From Diphasiastrum complanatum (Eukaryota > Streptophyta > Lycopodiopsida > Lycopodiales > Lycopodiaceae), in contig CM055102.1 of the NCBI GenBank assembly GCA_029204225.1, forward strand, positions 24,581,390-24,645,389: a stretch of DNA of 64,000 nt. Direction: 5' to 3'. This document shows positions 53,838 to 64,000 of the stretch, piece by piece. The notes under the pieces are model-generated. The model saw nothing but the letters and a program-made list of their open reading frames with translations, was not told the origin of the DNA and did no database searches. The first letter of the stretch is position 1; each line of letters starts with the position of its first letter. The translations under genes and the position numbers were made by a program.

Positions 53838-54949
53838 CTAATACAAGAAATAGAAACCTGATGTTTTACAAGAGTTGCTGCCGCAGACACAAGGAATCTC
53901 TAGAGTAGTCATAAAGTTGTGAGTGAATATACTGCAAAATCCACTGATGAAAGTGAAGTATTTTATTGAGACAGCTTGGTTTTGGTGAGACGGAAAAGTT
54001 TCAAAAGATCATCTCAATGATTATTGTTTGTTCAATTCTTATATCATGTATCAAATACCCATATGTAACTTTTGCAAACATTTAACTGTACCATAAACAT
54101 CTGATTTTTCAAACTTTAATGGTTCATGATCAATATAAAAAAAAACTTCCCAACCAAAAAAAAATAGTTGGTTTCCCTTTTTTCATCTAATCTAGCCACC
54201 TCTTGGTCCAATGTCTAGGTCTTGTTGTAACTATCATTCATGTTGTCATGAACAATGCTCAAGGTGATGACAAGTATTGAAAGTGTGGTGGGACCTGTTA
54301 TAATGGGCCAATAGGTGCTTCACTTGCCAAGGAGAAGATGAAGTTGTCAAGAACTTATTTTAAGACCAAATACTTGCTCCTGCTTGCCATTGTGGGGCAC
54401 AAGCATTGTGCCAGCTCATAAGCCACATAAGGGCATCTTCAATGTATCATACCCACACCTCTTGTTCAACACTTACACGCCTAATAAATAATTAGCTCAC
54501 AAATGAGTGGGTTCATCACTAATAATTAGGGTTCTAGGATAGGAAAATGTTTAGAGCATTACGTGATTTGTCCTCTTAAATGCTTTAATATTTGCCTATA
54601 CGCAAAACATAAGAACTACTAAGAATCCTCAAATACACCCATTGTCTAGCATTGAATTATTGAGGAGTTCATTTCAAGTCAACATGATATTTGGCTCATT
54701 ATTTATTTTCGCGTGCTACCACCTGCAACATTTCTTGCATATCACAAAGAGAATCAATTGCTTTTTGAAAATGAATAGACCCTAATTTAACGATAGGTGA
54801 ATGTGGTTGGAATCCATATAGACTACTTATGTGAGACATATGCTCTCAACATATCCTCCATTGTTTGATTAGTCCCCTTCGTCTGACTACTTGATTTCAT
54901 ATGATCCGATATACTCAAACTAAGGGAAGTCTTAAGTTTATATAATACG
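53838..54949. other. No feature recognised
   Basis: AT-rich spacer; no domain on either strand. Confidence 0.45.
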
Positions 54950-55330
54950 ATTGACTAGAAATGTCCAATGAATTTGGAATTATGATCATTAACAATATTT
55001 GAAGGCAAACTATAAAGCTTGAACAGATGTTCCACAAAGATCTAGGATAAATCAAAAGCTTTTACAATAATAGTCTTCACAAAAATAAAGCTAGCTACCT
55101 TGGTAAGGTAATGAATTATTACCCAAATAGCATTATTGCCTTTCAACGTCTTAGAAAGACCAACTACAAGATTTATCAAAACACTCTCCCACCTTTTAGA
55201 TGGATTTTCCAATGGCAACAACAGTCCTCCATCTTTTTAGTGACTAGCTTTACACATCTGGCATTGTTTATACTCAACAACATAAGATTCTACAAAAGGT
55301 ATCATCTTTGACCAAAAGAAGTTACTTCAC
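54950..55330 (-). pseudogene. gypsy integrase remnant
   Basis: A zinc-binding CQMCKASH trace at about 55,260, then KTLKGNNAIWVII, LTKVASFI and LFKLYSLPSNIVNDHNSKFIG. These follow the gypsy integrase core with its DR/H and D positions partly changed. Several stops. Confidence 0.65.
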
Positions 55331-55879
55331 ACCAAATCTAAAATCTTTTGTATACTTGTGTAACCAGCATAAGGTGTGTCATGACATTCAAATATGATTT
55401 TATTTCATATAACAATGTCACTTGGTACGATCCAATAGCATTATGTACCTATTAGCACTTTTTGCCAAATAGGACCAAGATACAAATCTTTCTCACAAAG
55501 ACCCTTTCATGAAAGATAAAAGCCTTTAGAGATCCTTGTAAAAGAAAGTTCACCTAGTGAATCTTTAAAAAACACGGTAAAATCCAATAATGATTTTAAC
55601 TAATGGACTGTTCTAAGATCTCTGGTCCTATAGAATCAGATAATTCTGATACAATGGAGTTCACAGAAGAACTCTGAATCATACTACAACTAAATGACTC
55701 TTCATCATCATCTCACTTACATCATTGTTTTAGTGTGTTGCCATTATGTATATATACATACAACAATTATAACAACTGTGTGGGCAACGAGCGTGAAGTA
55801 GTGCAGTTACTGCAAAGTACTAAAATGAACTATGACGTGGTCTGCTTCGGACAGGGCAGAGGAAGAGCTCGGTTTCGAA

Positions 55880-56060
55880 TGGTAACAGTCGACGATCGTC
55901 AAAGATATCAAGCAAGTCGAGTCGACTAGCTTGCTCTTGAGAAGATGTCGATGTTGATGGAGTTGATGTTAGGATGCCAACGAAGTCGAGTCGGTAAAGT
56001 TGATGACATAGACGTCGACGAAGTCGATCCTGCTTCTGCTTCAAGTCGATGTACTACACA
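55880..56060. repeat. GTCGA-rich patch
   Basis: At least nine TCGA-containing copies of GTCGA/TCGAC occur in under 200 bp (for example GTCGAGTCGAC, ACGTCGACGAAGTCGA), inside an otherwise AT-rich, CpG-poor gypsy remnant. Confidence 0.7.
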
Positions 56061-56112
56061 GGCTTTTTGACTTATGCGAGTAAGACTGCATGTCGTTGTA
56101 GAAAGAGAATAT

Positions 56113-56889
56113 TTAAATAGTACTCTGGTGCTCAGGAATTGAATGTAGGTGAGTCGGAGTGAAGATTAACTCCAACACAATCTTCATCCTATGAGCGGTA
56201 GTCCAATTATCTAAATGCAGAAGTTTGTGTTTCATGAATTCACATTTGGATTCTTTCGCATAAAGCTTCTCTTTCAAGACAGTATGGAGATGTTCCAAAT
56301 GTTGTTTTAGTATTTTGCTATAGACAATTTATCATGTAAAAGTACCACCATGAATTAGAAACAAAAAAAATAGATCATTCATTATCTACTAGAGAGTGGT
56401 GAGAGCATTAGTCAATCCAAAAAAAGTACTAAGAACACATAATGATTGAATTGAGTTCTAAAGCTCATCTTTTGAACATCAATAAGATGGAAATGGATTT
56501 GAATAGATATTTGTTCTTAATGATAAATTTATTTAGCCTTTTATAATTCACACACATCTAAAAACTATCATTTTTCTTATCCTTAAGAAGAACTAGACCC
56601 CCCACTACAATTAATTATGTCTAATAAGTCCCATTTTTTAATAGTTATTAGTTTGTCTCATTATATCACCTTATTCTCTTAGAATGGACCGATATGGTGG
56701 TTGAAACATCGGCTCGGTTCTCAGCATCAAATCCATATTATGGTCTACCATATGAATGAGAGGCAATCCATGAGGTAGTTCATCTGGGAACACGTCTTTG
56801 AACTCTTGCTTCAACTTATCTAAAATATACTTTTCATCACATGATATTTCTAACAAAATTTGAATCATTTCATTACAAATTACATTCAC
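56113..56889 (-). pseudogene. gypsy reverse transcriptase remnant
   Basis: Frame 56889-56671 reads FKDVFPDELPHGLPLIHMVDH then PPYR, the start of gypsy RT. Further on, broken frames give VLLKDKKNDSF and MCVNYKRLNKFIIKNKY. A YFDD-region trace is followed by HLHTVLKEKLYAKESKCEF (56298-56113). No continuous frame. Confidence 0.8.
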
Positions 56890-57149
56890 ATTAGAAACCT
56901 AAAACATATTTCATAAGTACATGTATTAATTCAAAATTAGCATTGAAAGAGTTCTGTATTCAATCAACCATCAAAATGGTGGACTCAATACATGAAATAT
57001 TCACTCCAAAATGGAAAGTATTTTACCATTCATTAAAAAAACTCACTTAATGGTTTTTGAAATTGATTTTTAATCCATTAGAATTTTCAAAGAACCACTC
57101 ATATCTTAAAATGGCATCAATTTTACCTAGATATATGACATGGAAATCA

Positions 57150-57370
57150 ATCTTCTCCTTGATGGCCTACTAATCTAATTCCAAGAGCAAAACTTGAACA
57201 TTCCACGGTTTGGTATCCATTTTTGTCACTAGGTGCATTTGATATGTGTAATCGCTCTTCACTGTCAAAATTTTAAGTCTCTACCCAATAGAAGAATTTA
57301 TCAAGTTGTGAGTGGAACCGAAATCAGATAGTACATTCGATTCCTCCCCTTAAATTTTGCCTCTCACTGG
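57150..57370 (-). pseudogene. gypsy protease remnant
   Basis: The motif reads DFGSTHNLINSSIG where active copies have DSGSTHNFI. VLLLELD and later stops follow. Short, but the motif is characteristic. Confidence 0.65.
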
Positions 57371-58174
57371 AAATAAATCATTAGAGTTCAAGGAATTCAT
57401 ACTAAACAAACACCCACATGAACAACGATCAATAAAACTGATTTATAGGTATAAATAATGATATAAAAGCAAAAATTTGTAGTCATGTCTTTGAGAGCCT
57501 AAAAATCTCTCATCAACTTGGGAGTGCGGGGTAATATGGAAAACCTTAGGATTGGATCTGATAGTAACCATATAACCCCATTACTTGTGTAGGGAAAAAA
57601 TGTTATGACAATATTGACCCAAAAACCTATATCTGGTGTTAGAAACCTACGAGATAGAATCTTGAAGGGACTAAGATAACATTTGAGGTCTGAGCCACTA
57701 AGGTATTAGATCTATGAAAGAGCAAGAACTGTCTATTAATATGATCATGTACTGAGGTTCCCTAACGATTGACATTTCCCCAAGGTCTACCTCAATTTAT
57801 CCACTCTGAAAATTTTGTGTGTTGTGTTTGTAGGCCATACAAACATTTGATGGCCAAGACATGATTGATCTCTAACATTTCAAAACTACTGGAAATACTT
57901 CCTCTAGGTACTTTGAACTAGAGGATGTCCAAAAGCTTCATGGTCATACTATTTGTTAATTACATTTGGAAGGTGAACATTGCAATGTAAGTGTGAAAGG
58001 TCAAGGTGCTAGCTTATTACACAAACACGCACGCACAAAATTTGTGCTATGAATGTTTACCAAAAACAAAACCAACGGGAAAATGGAACTAGTGTTAGGG
58101 GGATATCAAAACAACAAAGTGAAATATAACTACCTAAACATGTTGACATTAGTGTGTAGTTTGCAATACCATAT
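57371..58174. other. No feature recognised
   Basis: Spacer between the gypsy remnant and the LTR of copia-H. Confidence 0.45.
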
Positions 58175-58854
58175 TGTGAAGAAAATCATATCACAAAGAC
58201 CTAATTAATTATGCCCTTTGATCTTTGGCTTAGTAGGAGAGCACATCTAGCATCATTACAAATGTAGAAATCAAGCTGCTACTACACATAGAAGATGTAA
58301 ACTCAACAAGAACTTGTCAAAATTACTTAAGTATGATAATTTACTATTCTTGTCCATAAAATGGCCGTACTACAACAATACTCACACGTGGGAACTCATA
58401 CATATAAGAAAAATAGCATTCTATACACAAGAATCCACTATATCATCACCAAGATGCAAGAGATTGATGTAGAACCCAAAGAGATATCTTCCATAAGAAT
58501 GAATGAGAGAAGAATGCTGAGAGATTAATTTCTCCCACACTTGTATGCCTATTTATAACATCCTCTTGCCCTATTTGGACACCTTTTCTCAAGCTTATCA
58601 GCTTATGGAAGGTTCTAGATCTCTTCCAAAACCTAGATCTAACATGACTGGATTCAATGCATCTCTACTAACCAATTAGAGAGGGTCCCAATTCGACCTT
58701 ATCAACTTGCCTAAGTTTTCAAAATAGTAAATCCACTATTCTTAGGCCTTATTAAATTTATAAAGTCTATCTCTAATTCAAAAATGCATATTGGCCTCAA
58801 AATTGCCAAATAAACTCAACATGAAAATCTTAAACTAGTTGACAATCTCTCACA
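58175..58854 (-). repeat. 3' LTR of copia-H (copia-B family)
   Basis: In minus sense it starts TGTGAGAGATTGTCAACTAG after the polypurine tract GAAGAGGGAG, as in copia-B. A TATA box (TTATAAATAGG, minus) lies around 58,549-58,559. The far end at about 58,175 (TGTGAA) is placed by analogy. Confidence 0.8.
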
Positions 58855-58885
58855 CTCCCTCTTCAACTAGTTTTACCACACAACT

Positions 58886-59674
58886 TTAATCTAAATTTAG
58901 AATGATCTCCATCCTAAGTATAGACCTTATTTCTATGGTTTTATAGTAACTTTCATAATTGATATAGAGAATAGTGTCCACATTGGATGCTTTACATGAA
59001 GAACCAAATAGAATGTAAATGCAATGATTCCTCCATGCTTCCAACTTTGAACACTCTGAAAAATAATAGCAAACAAACAATAAATGTGAGTAATCAACCA
59101 ATGCTTGCATGTCTCCTCCATCTTTGTCCTTGCTTGATATGTCTCCACCAAGAAAATCCATGAATGAGCCTCCATCTCCATCTTGCCACAAGAGAGAATA
59201 AGACGACCTTTGTGACTTTGACATTGAACAAAGCTCACCAACTTGCTTCTTTGCCTTCAAACCACCATGGTTAGAAACAACATATCCATCAAGTTTGTAG
59301 AGCTCACCTTGTCTCTTGACTTGGGCAATCAAGACTTCATTCCTTTTGTTCAAATAGGAATCACCAACAAATCCCACTTTGAGCCCTTTGTAAACCATTT
59401 GACACACAGTAAGAACATTCTTAGTAATGAAAGGTATGAACAAAACATTTTTCAAATGAACATTCCTATTTGTAGATGAGAGAGAAATAGGAATAGTACC
59501 AATGCCCTTGATAACAACTTTACCATCATTGGCCATGTTGATGACCTTCTTCTCTTCTTCATAAGGCACCAAAGAAGTGAAGTACTCTTTGTGACATGTC
59601 ATATGAAAGTTTGCTCCACTATCAATCCACCATGGATCAGTATCTCCATCATTGGTTAGCAAACAAGAAGACAT
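58886..59674 (-). CDS. copia-H protease-containing ORF, 262 codons
   Basis: Contains DPWWIDSGANFHMTCHKEYF with the protease aspartate intact, then the usual VLFIPFITKNVLTVCQMVYKG and GELYKLDGYV segments. After CSMSKSQRSSYS the chain leaves the copia pattern because integrase is deleted. The final 90 residues have no assigned domain. The frame is open throughout. A frameshift separates it from gag. Confidence 0.75.
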   Translation of the reverse strand: MSSCLLTNDGDTDPWWIDSGANFHMTCHKEYFTSLVPYEEEKKVINMANDGKVVIKGIGTIPISLSSTNRNVHLKNVLFIPFITKNVLTVCQMVYKGLKVGFVGDSYLNKRNEVLIAQVKRQGELYKLDGYVVSNHGGLKAKKQVGELCSMSKSQRSSYSLLWQDGDGGSFMDFLGGDISSKDKDGGDMQALVDYSHLLFVCYYFSECSKLEAWRNHCIYILFGSSCKASNVDTILYINYESYYKTIEIRSILRMEIILNLD

Positions 59675-60551
59675 AAAAAAAGAATCACTTGAATTTTCTC
59701 AACAACACCATCCTCATCAAAAATGAAATTGCCTTGCTTCTCACCTTGATCTCTCTTTTTCTTGAAGCAATCACTAGCAAAATGTCCTTTGACTCCACAA
59801 TATAATTTTTTTAGCTTAGATCTATCTTTCCTCTTGTCAAAAAAAGTAGAAGCCTCACCTTGATCTCGCCCTTTAGACCACTTGCCTTTGCCTTTGCCCT
59901 TGAACTTGCTCTTGGAGAACATAGCCTCCTCCTCTCCAACTTGAGATATGGAAGTAGATCCTCCTCTTGGTAAAAGCCTAAACTCTTCATTCACCAAGAT
60001 TTCTTGCAAGTCCTCCATACTTGGCAATGTCCTTTGAATAGCAAAACTTTGAGCAAGATTAGCATGATCGAACAAGCCATTAAGAACAACTCGAACAAGT
60101 TCTACCTCCTCAATGCTTTCATCAAAATATGCTAACTCATCATTGAATGTTTTAACCCTCAAAACAAAAGCAAGAGCACTTTCATCCTTCTTTTGTAAGC
60201 TTTGAAAGACTTTCCTCCTAAGGGTTATGACCTTTGATGTAGACTTGGACTCATAAACCTTTTTAAAGTTTCCCAAGCCTCACTAGATGTAGTGCACTTA
60301 CCAACTTCCTTGAGAAGTTCATTAGTCACATTCATCTTGATCACATGAATAGCTTTCTTTGCCCTCCTATCATACCTCAATTGTTTTTTAGGTGCCAAAG
60401 GTCTTTCCTCCACACCTACAACAATATCCATCGACTCATTCATCCAAGGAGAGACTCCATTCTCACCTGTAAGCCTATCATTGCTCTCCAATATGAAGCC
60501 GCCATTTGTAGCCATGTTGCAATGCTTCTCTTTCAACCTGTTCCAATACAC
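59656..60551 (-). pseudogene. copia-H gag
   Basis: Frame 60551-60225 (YDRRAKKAIHVIKMNVTNELL) overlaps frame 60276-59656 (RRKVFQSLQKKDESALAFVL, a lysine/glycine-rich linker, and the zinc knuckle). The knuckle reads LYCGVKGHFASDCFKKK and lacks its first cysteine. One frameshift near 60,250; otherwise well kept. Confidence 0.85.
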
Positions 60552-60560
60552 TTAGCACTC

Positions 60561-60912
60561 TCTTGAAATTCAACAAATGAATTCAAGAAGAAATCACAAA
60601 GATGTGGAACCTCTCAAATCTCTTTCTTGCACAAAACTAGCAAATCCAACACATAGAATTGATGACACTTGATCAACACATCATCAACCTACAATATTAT
60701 GAACTTTTCGACAGGGTCCAAGTATGCTGAATCTTGCTGGTACAGTTGTTTGCAATCTGGATCTTATGGATCTGATCAATTTGATAGGCCGATAGTGAGA
60801 AATTAGGCCTCTTATGGTGGTTTTTCCTTGATATCTTCTTGATCCTTGTTTCGATTGGCTTGAGATTTTGACAGTAGTTGGATCTAGGGCAGATGTAGCT
60901 ATTGAACTACCC
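60561..60912. other. No feature recognised
   Basis: Sequence upstream of copia-H gag; no primer site or LTR end visible. Confidence 0.45.
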
Positions 60913-61706
60913 TGCGAGGGTTATTTGTACGAGGGTTGGATGTGAGAGGGTTTTTTCACTGATTTTCAGTCAAAAAATTTGATTTTCCTTAGAATACTGG
61001 GAAGTAACTCTAGCAAGGATTATAGGAGCTGCATTTGATATAGATCTGACTTTGAAAACTTTTGTGAAGGTCAACTCTCGCACAAAGTAAATTTTTCACT
61101 GTCTACGAGGGTTCAGAACCACTATTTTGGCCTGATTTTCACCAATAATTAGTGCTAACTCTCGCATACTTCATCACTAATGAAAAATGATATTTTGAAT
61201 CAATTGGAGTGGGCTACAAGAGTTACTTCTATAAGAATTTTCTGGATCTTCAAATTTTAGTGATTTTTTAGCACTTAAATCCAATTTTTTGCTCACTGGA
61301 ATCAAAATAACTCTCGCAGACTCTTCTATGTCCTGGTCTCACTGAGATAAAACTTCGTAATTCTTTGCAAGGGCTCTTGACCACAGGAATTGGGTTTTTT
61401 CTGTGTCTACGAGGGTTCTGATGGATTTTCCCTCCTTTTTCTCACTAGGAACCTTCGCACTGGCACTTGCACTAGGAACTAACTCTCGCAAGTTTCTCTG
61501 TGTCCTTGTCTCATTGAGATGGAACTTCAGAGAGCTCTACGAGAGTTCTTATGGAAATTTGAAATTTTTTGGTTTTTTTACAAGGGTTTTTTTGAATTTT
61601 TATGGTTTTTTTCTCTGATTTTTGCAATCTGCTTGGAACTACCTCTCGCAAGCTTCTATGCAGGTCTTGGACAGTACCTGGAGCTGCTGCCAGTCGTGCG
61701 AGGGCT
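60913..61706. repeat. Array of a 10-bp motif on both strands
   Basis: T(A/G)CGAGGGTT, with variant TGCGAGAGTT and its reverse AACTCTCGCA, recurs about sixteen times in 0.8 kb. Clear copies lie at 60913, 60928, 61073, 61103, 61157, 61309, 61408, 61481, 61538, 61641 and 61697. Weaker ones lie at 60942, 61011, 61215, 61450 and 61579. Spacing is irregular, mostly 30-100 bp, and orientation alternates. Confidence 0.85.
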
Positions 61707-61740
61707 AACTCTAACTGGTTTTGGAGAAAACAAAATTTGA

Positions 61741-62270
61741 TGAGAAATTTGGCTCTTTTTCCCTCCAAAATGGAGATTGGTGTGTTTTTTGGATTTCTCC
61801 AAATTTTGGTTTGGATGTCAAGCTCTTAGAGGCTGTTCATGGCCTCCTCTACCCTCTCACACCTCCTTCGCTAGCTGGGAACAATAATAAGCATGAAAAA
61901 TAGTGTACAAATGGTGTCTTTTTATAAATGGGGAAGGCCCTTGCCCCATAATCCTATTGGCTAATATGTACATTGATCCTATCCATTCATCTTGGACCCA
62001 ACTCAATCCAAGGGTCCACAAAAAGTACATTAGATTTCACAAGATTCATGTGAGTCCAAAATTGGACCCAACTTTAAAAAGTTCAATACTAAGTTCTAAT
62101 ATTGACTTTGGGCCTCAAGTTTTATTTGAATCACAAAAAGGGCCCAAGTCTATTATTTATATTTACATTTAACTTGCGTGCTCATTGGGCCATGGGCTTA
62201 TATGCGCAGGAAGCCATGCCCTCGCAACACATTTATTTAGCCACTTTACTTATTTGCTCTGTGTTGGGAA
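61741..62270 (-). promoter_or_regulatory. LTR- or promoter-like stretch
   Basis: On the minus strand CCATTTATAAAAAGACACC (about 61,912-61,930) is a good TATA box. The motif array lies downstream of it. Neither LTR ends nor a primer site were found, so this could be an LTR, a DNA transposon's promoter or a host promoter. Confidence 0.35.
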
Positions 62271-62279
62271 TATCTCCAA

Positions 62280-63304
62280 CCACAGATAGTTGCTGCAGAG
62301 AAGGAAGTCACCTTTGAGGAAGGGGACGTCGAAATCACAAAGACAAAACTTTCGGAGGCTATTATTGACAAGCCTATCTCAAAAGCGAAGATGAAGGACT
62401 ATGACATTGTCACTGATATTAGTTCACTTCGTCCTAATATTACTTTTGAGCAATTATTGGCTGACAATAATTATTATCGTAAGCAGTTGAAAGTCTTTCT
62501 TCTCGTAAGAAGAATAAACCAATTTCTTTGCCAGATGTTGGCATATTGTCCATTGATCTGGGAGATCTTGGCGCACCAGAGATCGACATTACAATTGCTG
62601 GATTTTTAACTGAGAAAGTGCTGATTGATTCAGATTCAAGTGTCAATATAATAATTGAAGACACGGCTCACGCCCTGGGTTTGACAAAAACCAAAAGAAA
62701 TATCAAATTGGATGATTCGACACAAAGAAAGCCTGTTGGTGAATTAAAGGATGTGACAATGTATATACAAGCCAAGCCATTTACAATGAATTTTATTGTT
62801 ATCAAGCCACTTGGTTTGTCATCTGTTTTTATTGGACGACCTTGGCTTTATCAGACTAATGCAAGTGTACACTGGAAGTCTAGAGAACTGAGATTTCAGA
62901 CTGGTGAGAAAAGTAATCATGGTAAATCAGAAGAACATATTATTACTTGGAGCCATGATAGATATGAAAAACATATTATTACTTGGAGCCATGATGGATA
63001 TGAAGGCGAAACTCCTGTGAGTGACACCAGTTTCACTTCAGAAGATTCTTTTTATGATCTTAATATATTCTCTAAAGAATCAGATATTGATGTAAATTAT
63101 TTTGAATGTTATGAGAATAATGATTCATCGAAGGACGAAGAAGAATTCTTCGAGGTTTGCAATGCAGATGCTAATGTAAGTGAATCAGAAGCGGTAGACC
63201 AGAACTCTGAAAATTCCTATGCAAATGATGAGGATACAGATGACAAATTTGAAGAATCTGAACAAGAATTTGGTAAAATAGAAAAATCTAACTTCTTACT
63301 ATGA
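62280..63304 (+). pseudogene. Ty3/gypsy gag-protease remnant
   Basis: Frame 62391-62609 has YDIVTDISSLRPNITFEQLL, the conserved segment ahead of gypsy protease. After a frame change near 62,500 the 258-codon frame 62528-63304 reads VLIDSDSSVNIIIEDTA, where the active site DSG is DSD, and then SVFIGRPWLYQTNA. A 12-residue unit, HIITWSHD(R/G)YE, is tandemly doubled at about 62,935-63,003. The last 90 residues are acidic. RT is absent. Confidence 0.8.
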
Positions 63305-63329
63305 GAATTGAATGTCAGAAATAATTCTA

Positions 63330-63724
63330 AGTGCTCAGTATGGGAAAAATAGGCTGCTCTCAGGTAGAGAGAGAAAATCAATGATAGAAAACTCGAGTAG
63401 AGAGAGAATGAGTCCAAAACACCAAAATCTCATTATTCACAATATGGCAAAACATGCCAAGATTTCCCTACATGAGAGAGACTCGAATTCCTACATTGGA
63501 GTTGCATGGAAAGTCCACTTAACTGAGTTAACTCACCTACCAGAGATCCACATGTGTAATTGCATGCATGGATATTGCATGTACTACATGTCAACTCATA
63601 ATATTGTCTAGACATGTGTAGATCACAGAAACCACTTTGCATGTTGCATGCACTGATTGTATGTGGCTTGCATGCATACAGAAAGACATTGCAAGCTATC
63701 TAAACTTTTGCGTTGTTAAAAATT
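63330..63724 (-). repeat. LTR-like stretch of the nested/copia-E family
   Basis: CTCTCAGGTAGAGAGAGA and AAAACTCGAGTAGAGAGAGA (63,357-63,408) match tracts in the LTRs at 15.7, 18.0 and 26.7 kb. In minus sense the likely start is TGTGAATTTTTAAC near 63,730. The other end merges with the gypsy fragment. Confidence 0.5.
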
Positions 63725-64000
63725 CACAATTCTAGCTTGACTAGTTTTGGTCATATGACTTGTAAATAGTTAGATGGTCATGATGTGGCTTGTCACACAT
63801 GCCAAATAGCATAGGATTCCATTCATAAGGATGTTCTCAAGTAGACCTAAGTGTTAGAACCTTTGGAATGAGATACAAGGGAGAAAAAATAGGAGCTATT
63901 TTTGGTAATTTTTGCATTGTTGAGGGATCTCCAAGATTCCAACCCTAACTTGGTAGGGATGAAAGATCCACCATTAGCATTAGGGATAGGTTTAGGCCTA
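63725..64000. other. No feature recognised
   Basis: Window end; no coding signal. Confidence 0.4.

Larger units (their letters stand above)
54950..57370 (-). mobile_element. Ty3/gypsy element G, decayed
   Basis: The minus-strand order is protease (57,370-57,150), RT (56,889-56,113), then integrase (55,330-54,950), with RT before integrase as in Ty3/gypsy. All parts have many stops. Around 55,760-56,100 a CpG- and GTCGA-rich stretch replaces expected RNase H and may be a separate insertion. No LTRs identified. Confidence 0.75.
58855..60560 (-). mobile_element. copia-H, internally deleted copia-B relative
   Basis: Minus-strand gag and protease are followed almost directly by the 3' LTR. Most of integrase and all of RT and RNase H are gone. 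No 5' LTR or primer site was found above 60,560. The gag residues match copia-B (NVTNELLKE, EERPLAPKKQLRYDRRAKKA). Confidence 0.85.

Noticed and set aside
55735-55929. ORF through the GTCGA-rich patch
   Set aside because: No similarity to a known protein; open frame explained by base composition.

Overview
This is nuclear DNA from a land plant with a large, repeat-rich genome. The evidence is long AT-rich spacers, spliceosomal introns, a plastid-type protein also found in cyanobacteria, and many plant-type Ty1/copia elements whose primer-binding sites match initiator tRNA-Met (TGGTATCAGAGC). The sequence does not fix the lineage. The TE load and the unusual LINE family would suit a fern or another seed-free plant, but that is a guess.

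Layout. 1-13.6 kb: two copies of one copia family in opposite orientation (2.2-6.7 kb minus; 10.4-12.7 kb plus), both broken, plus LTR fragments and a (GA)n tract. 13.6-21.2 kb: a complete copia insertion (copia-B) with LTRs and a 5-bp target duplication; its integrase is split by a second LTR element on the opposite strand (15.66-18.60 kb). 21.2-29.5 kb: minus-strand copia fragments (C, D, E), with two members of a foldback/TIR family. 29.8-32.3 kb: a cluster of palindromes, a copia fragment fused from primer site to reverse transcriptase, and a CACTA transposon piece. 32.3-34.4 kb: a copia derivative with an uninterrupted 574-codon ORF. 35.7-53.2 kb: one host gene on the minus strand, reconstructed here as eight exons (334 codons, in frame throughout). 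Its introns hold the LINEs, one nearly full length. 53.7 kb: a possible orphan host exon. 54.9-57.4 kb: a decayed Ty3/gypsy element. 58.2-60.6 kb: another copia-B family member, internally deleted. 60.9-61.7 kb: about sixteen copies of a 10-bp motif on both strands. 62.3-63.3 kb: gypsy protease remnant, then an LTR-like stretch.

The only gene that looks functional is the plastid-protein gene at 35,714-53,213. Everything else is TE sequence in various stages of decay. The points most worth following are: the host gene spread over 17.5 kb by intronic LINEs; a LINE family whose ends abut (TC)n microsatellites; a foldback element family with an empty-site comparison inside the window; the two-strand 10-mer array; and the frequency of internally deleted copia derivatives, some with catalytic-site changes.
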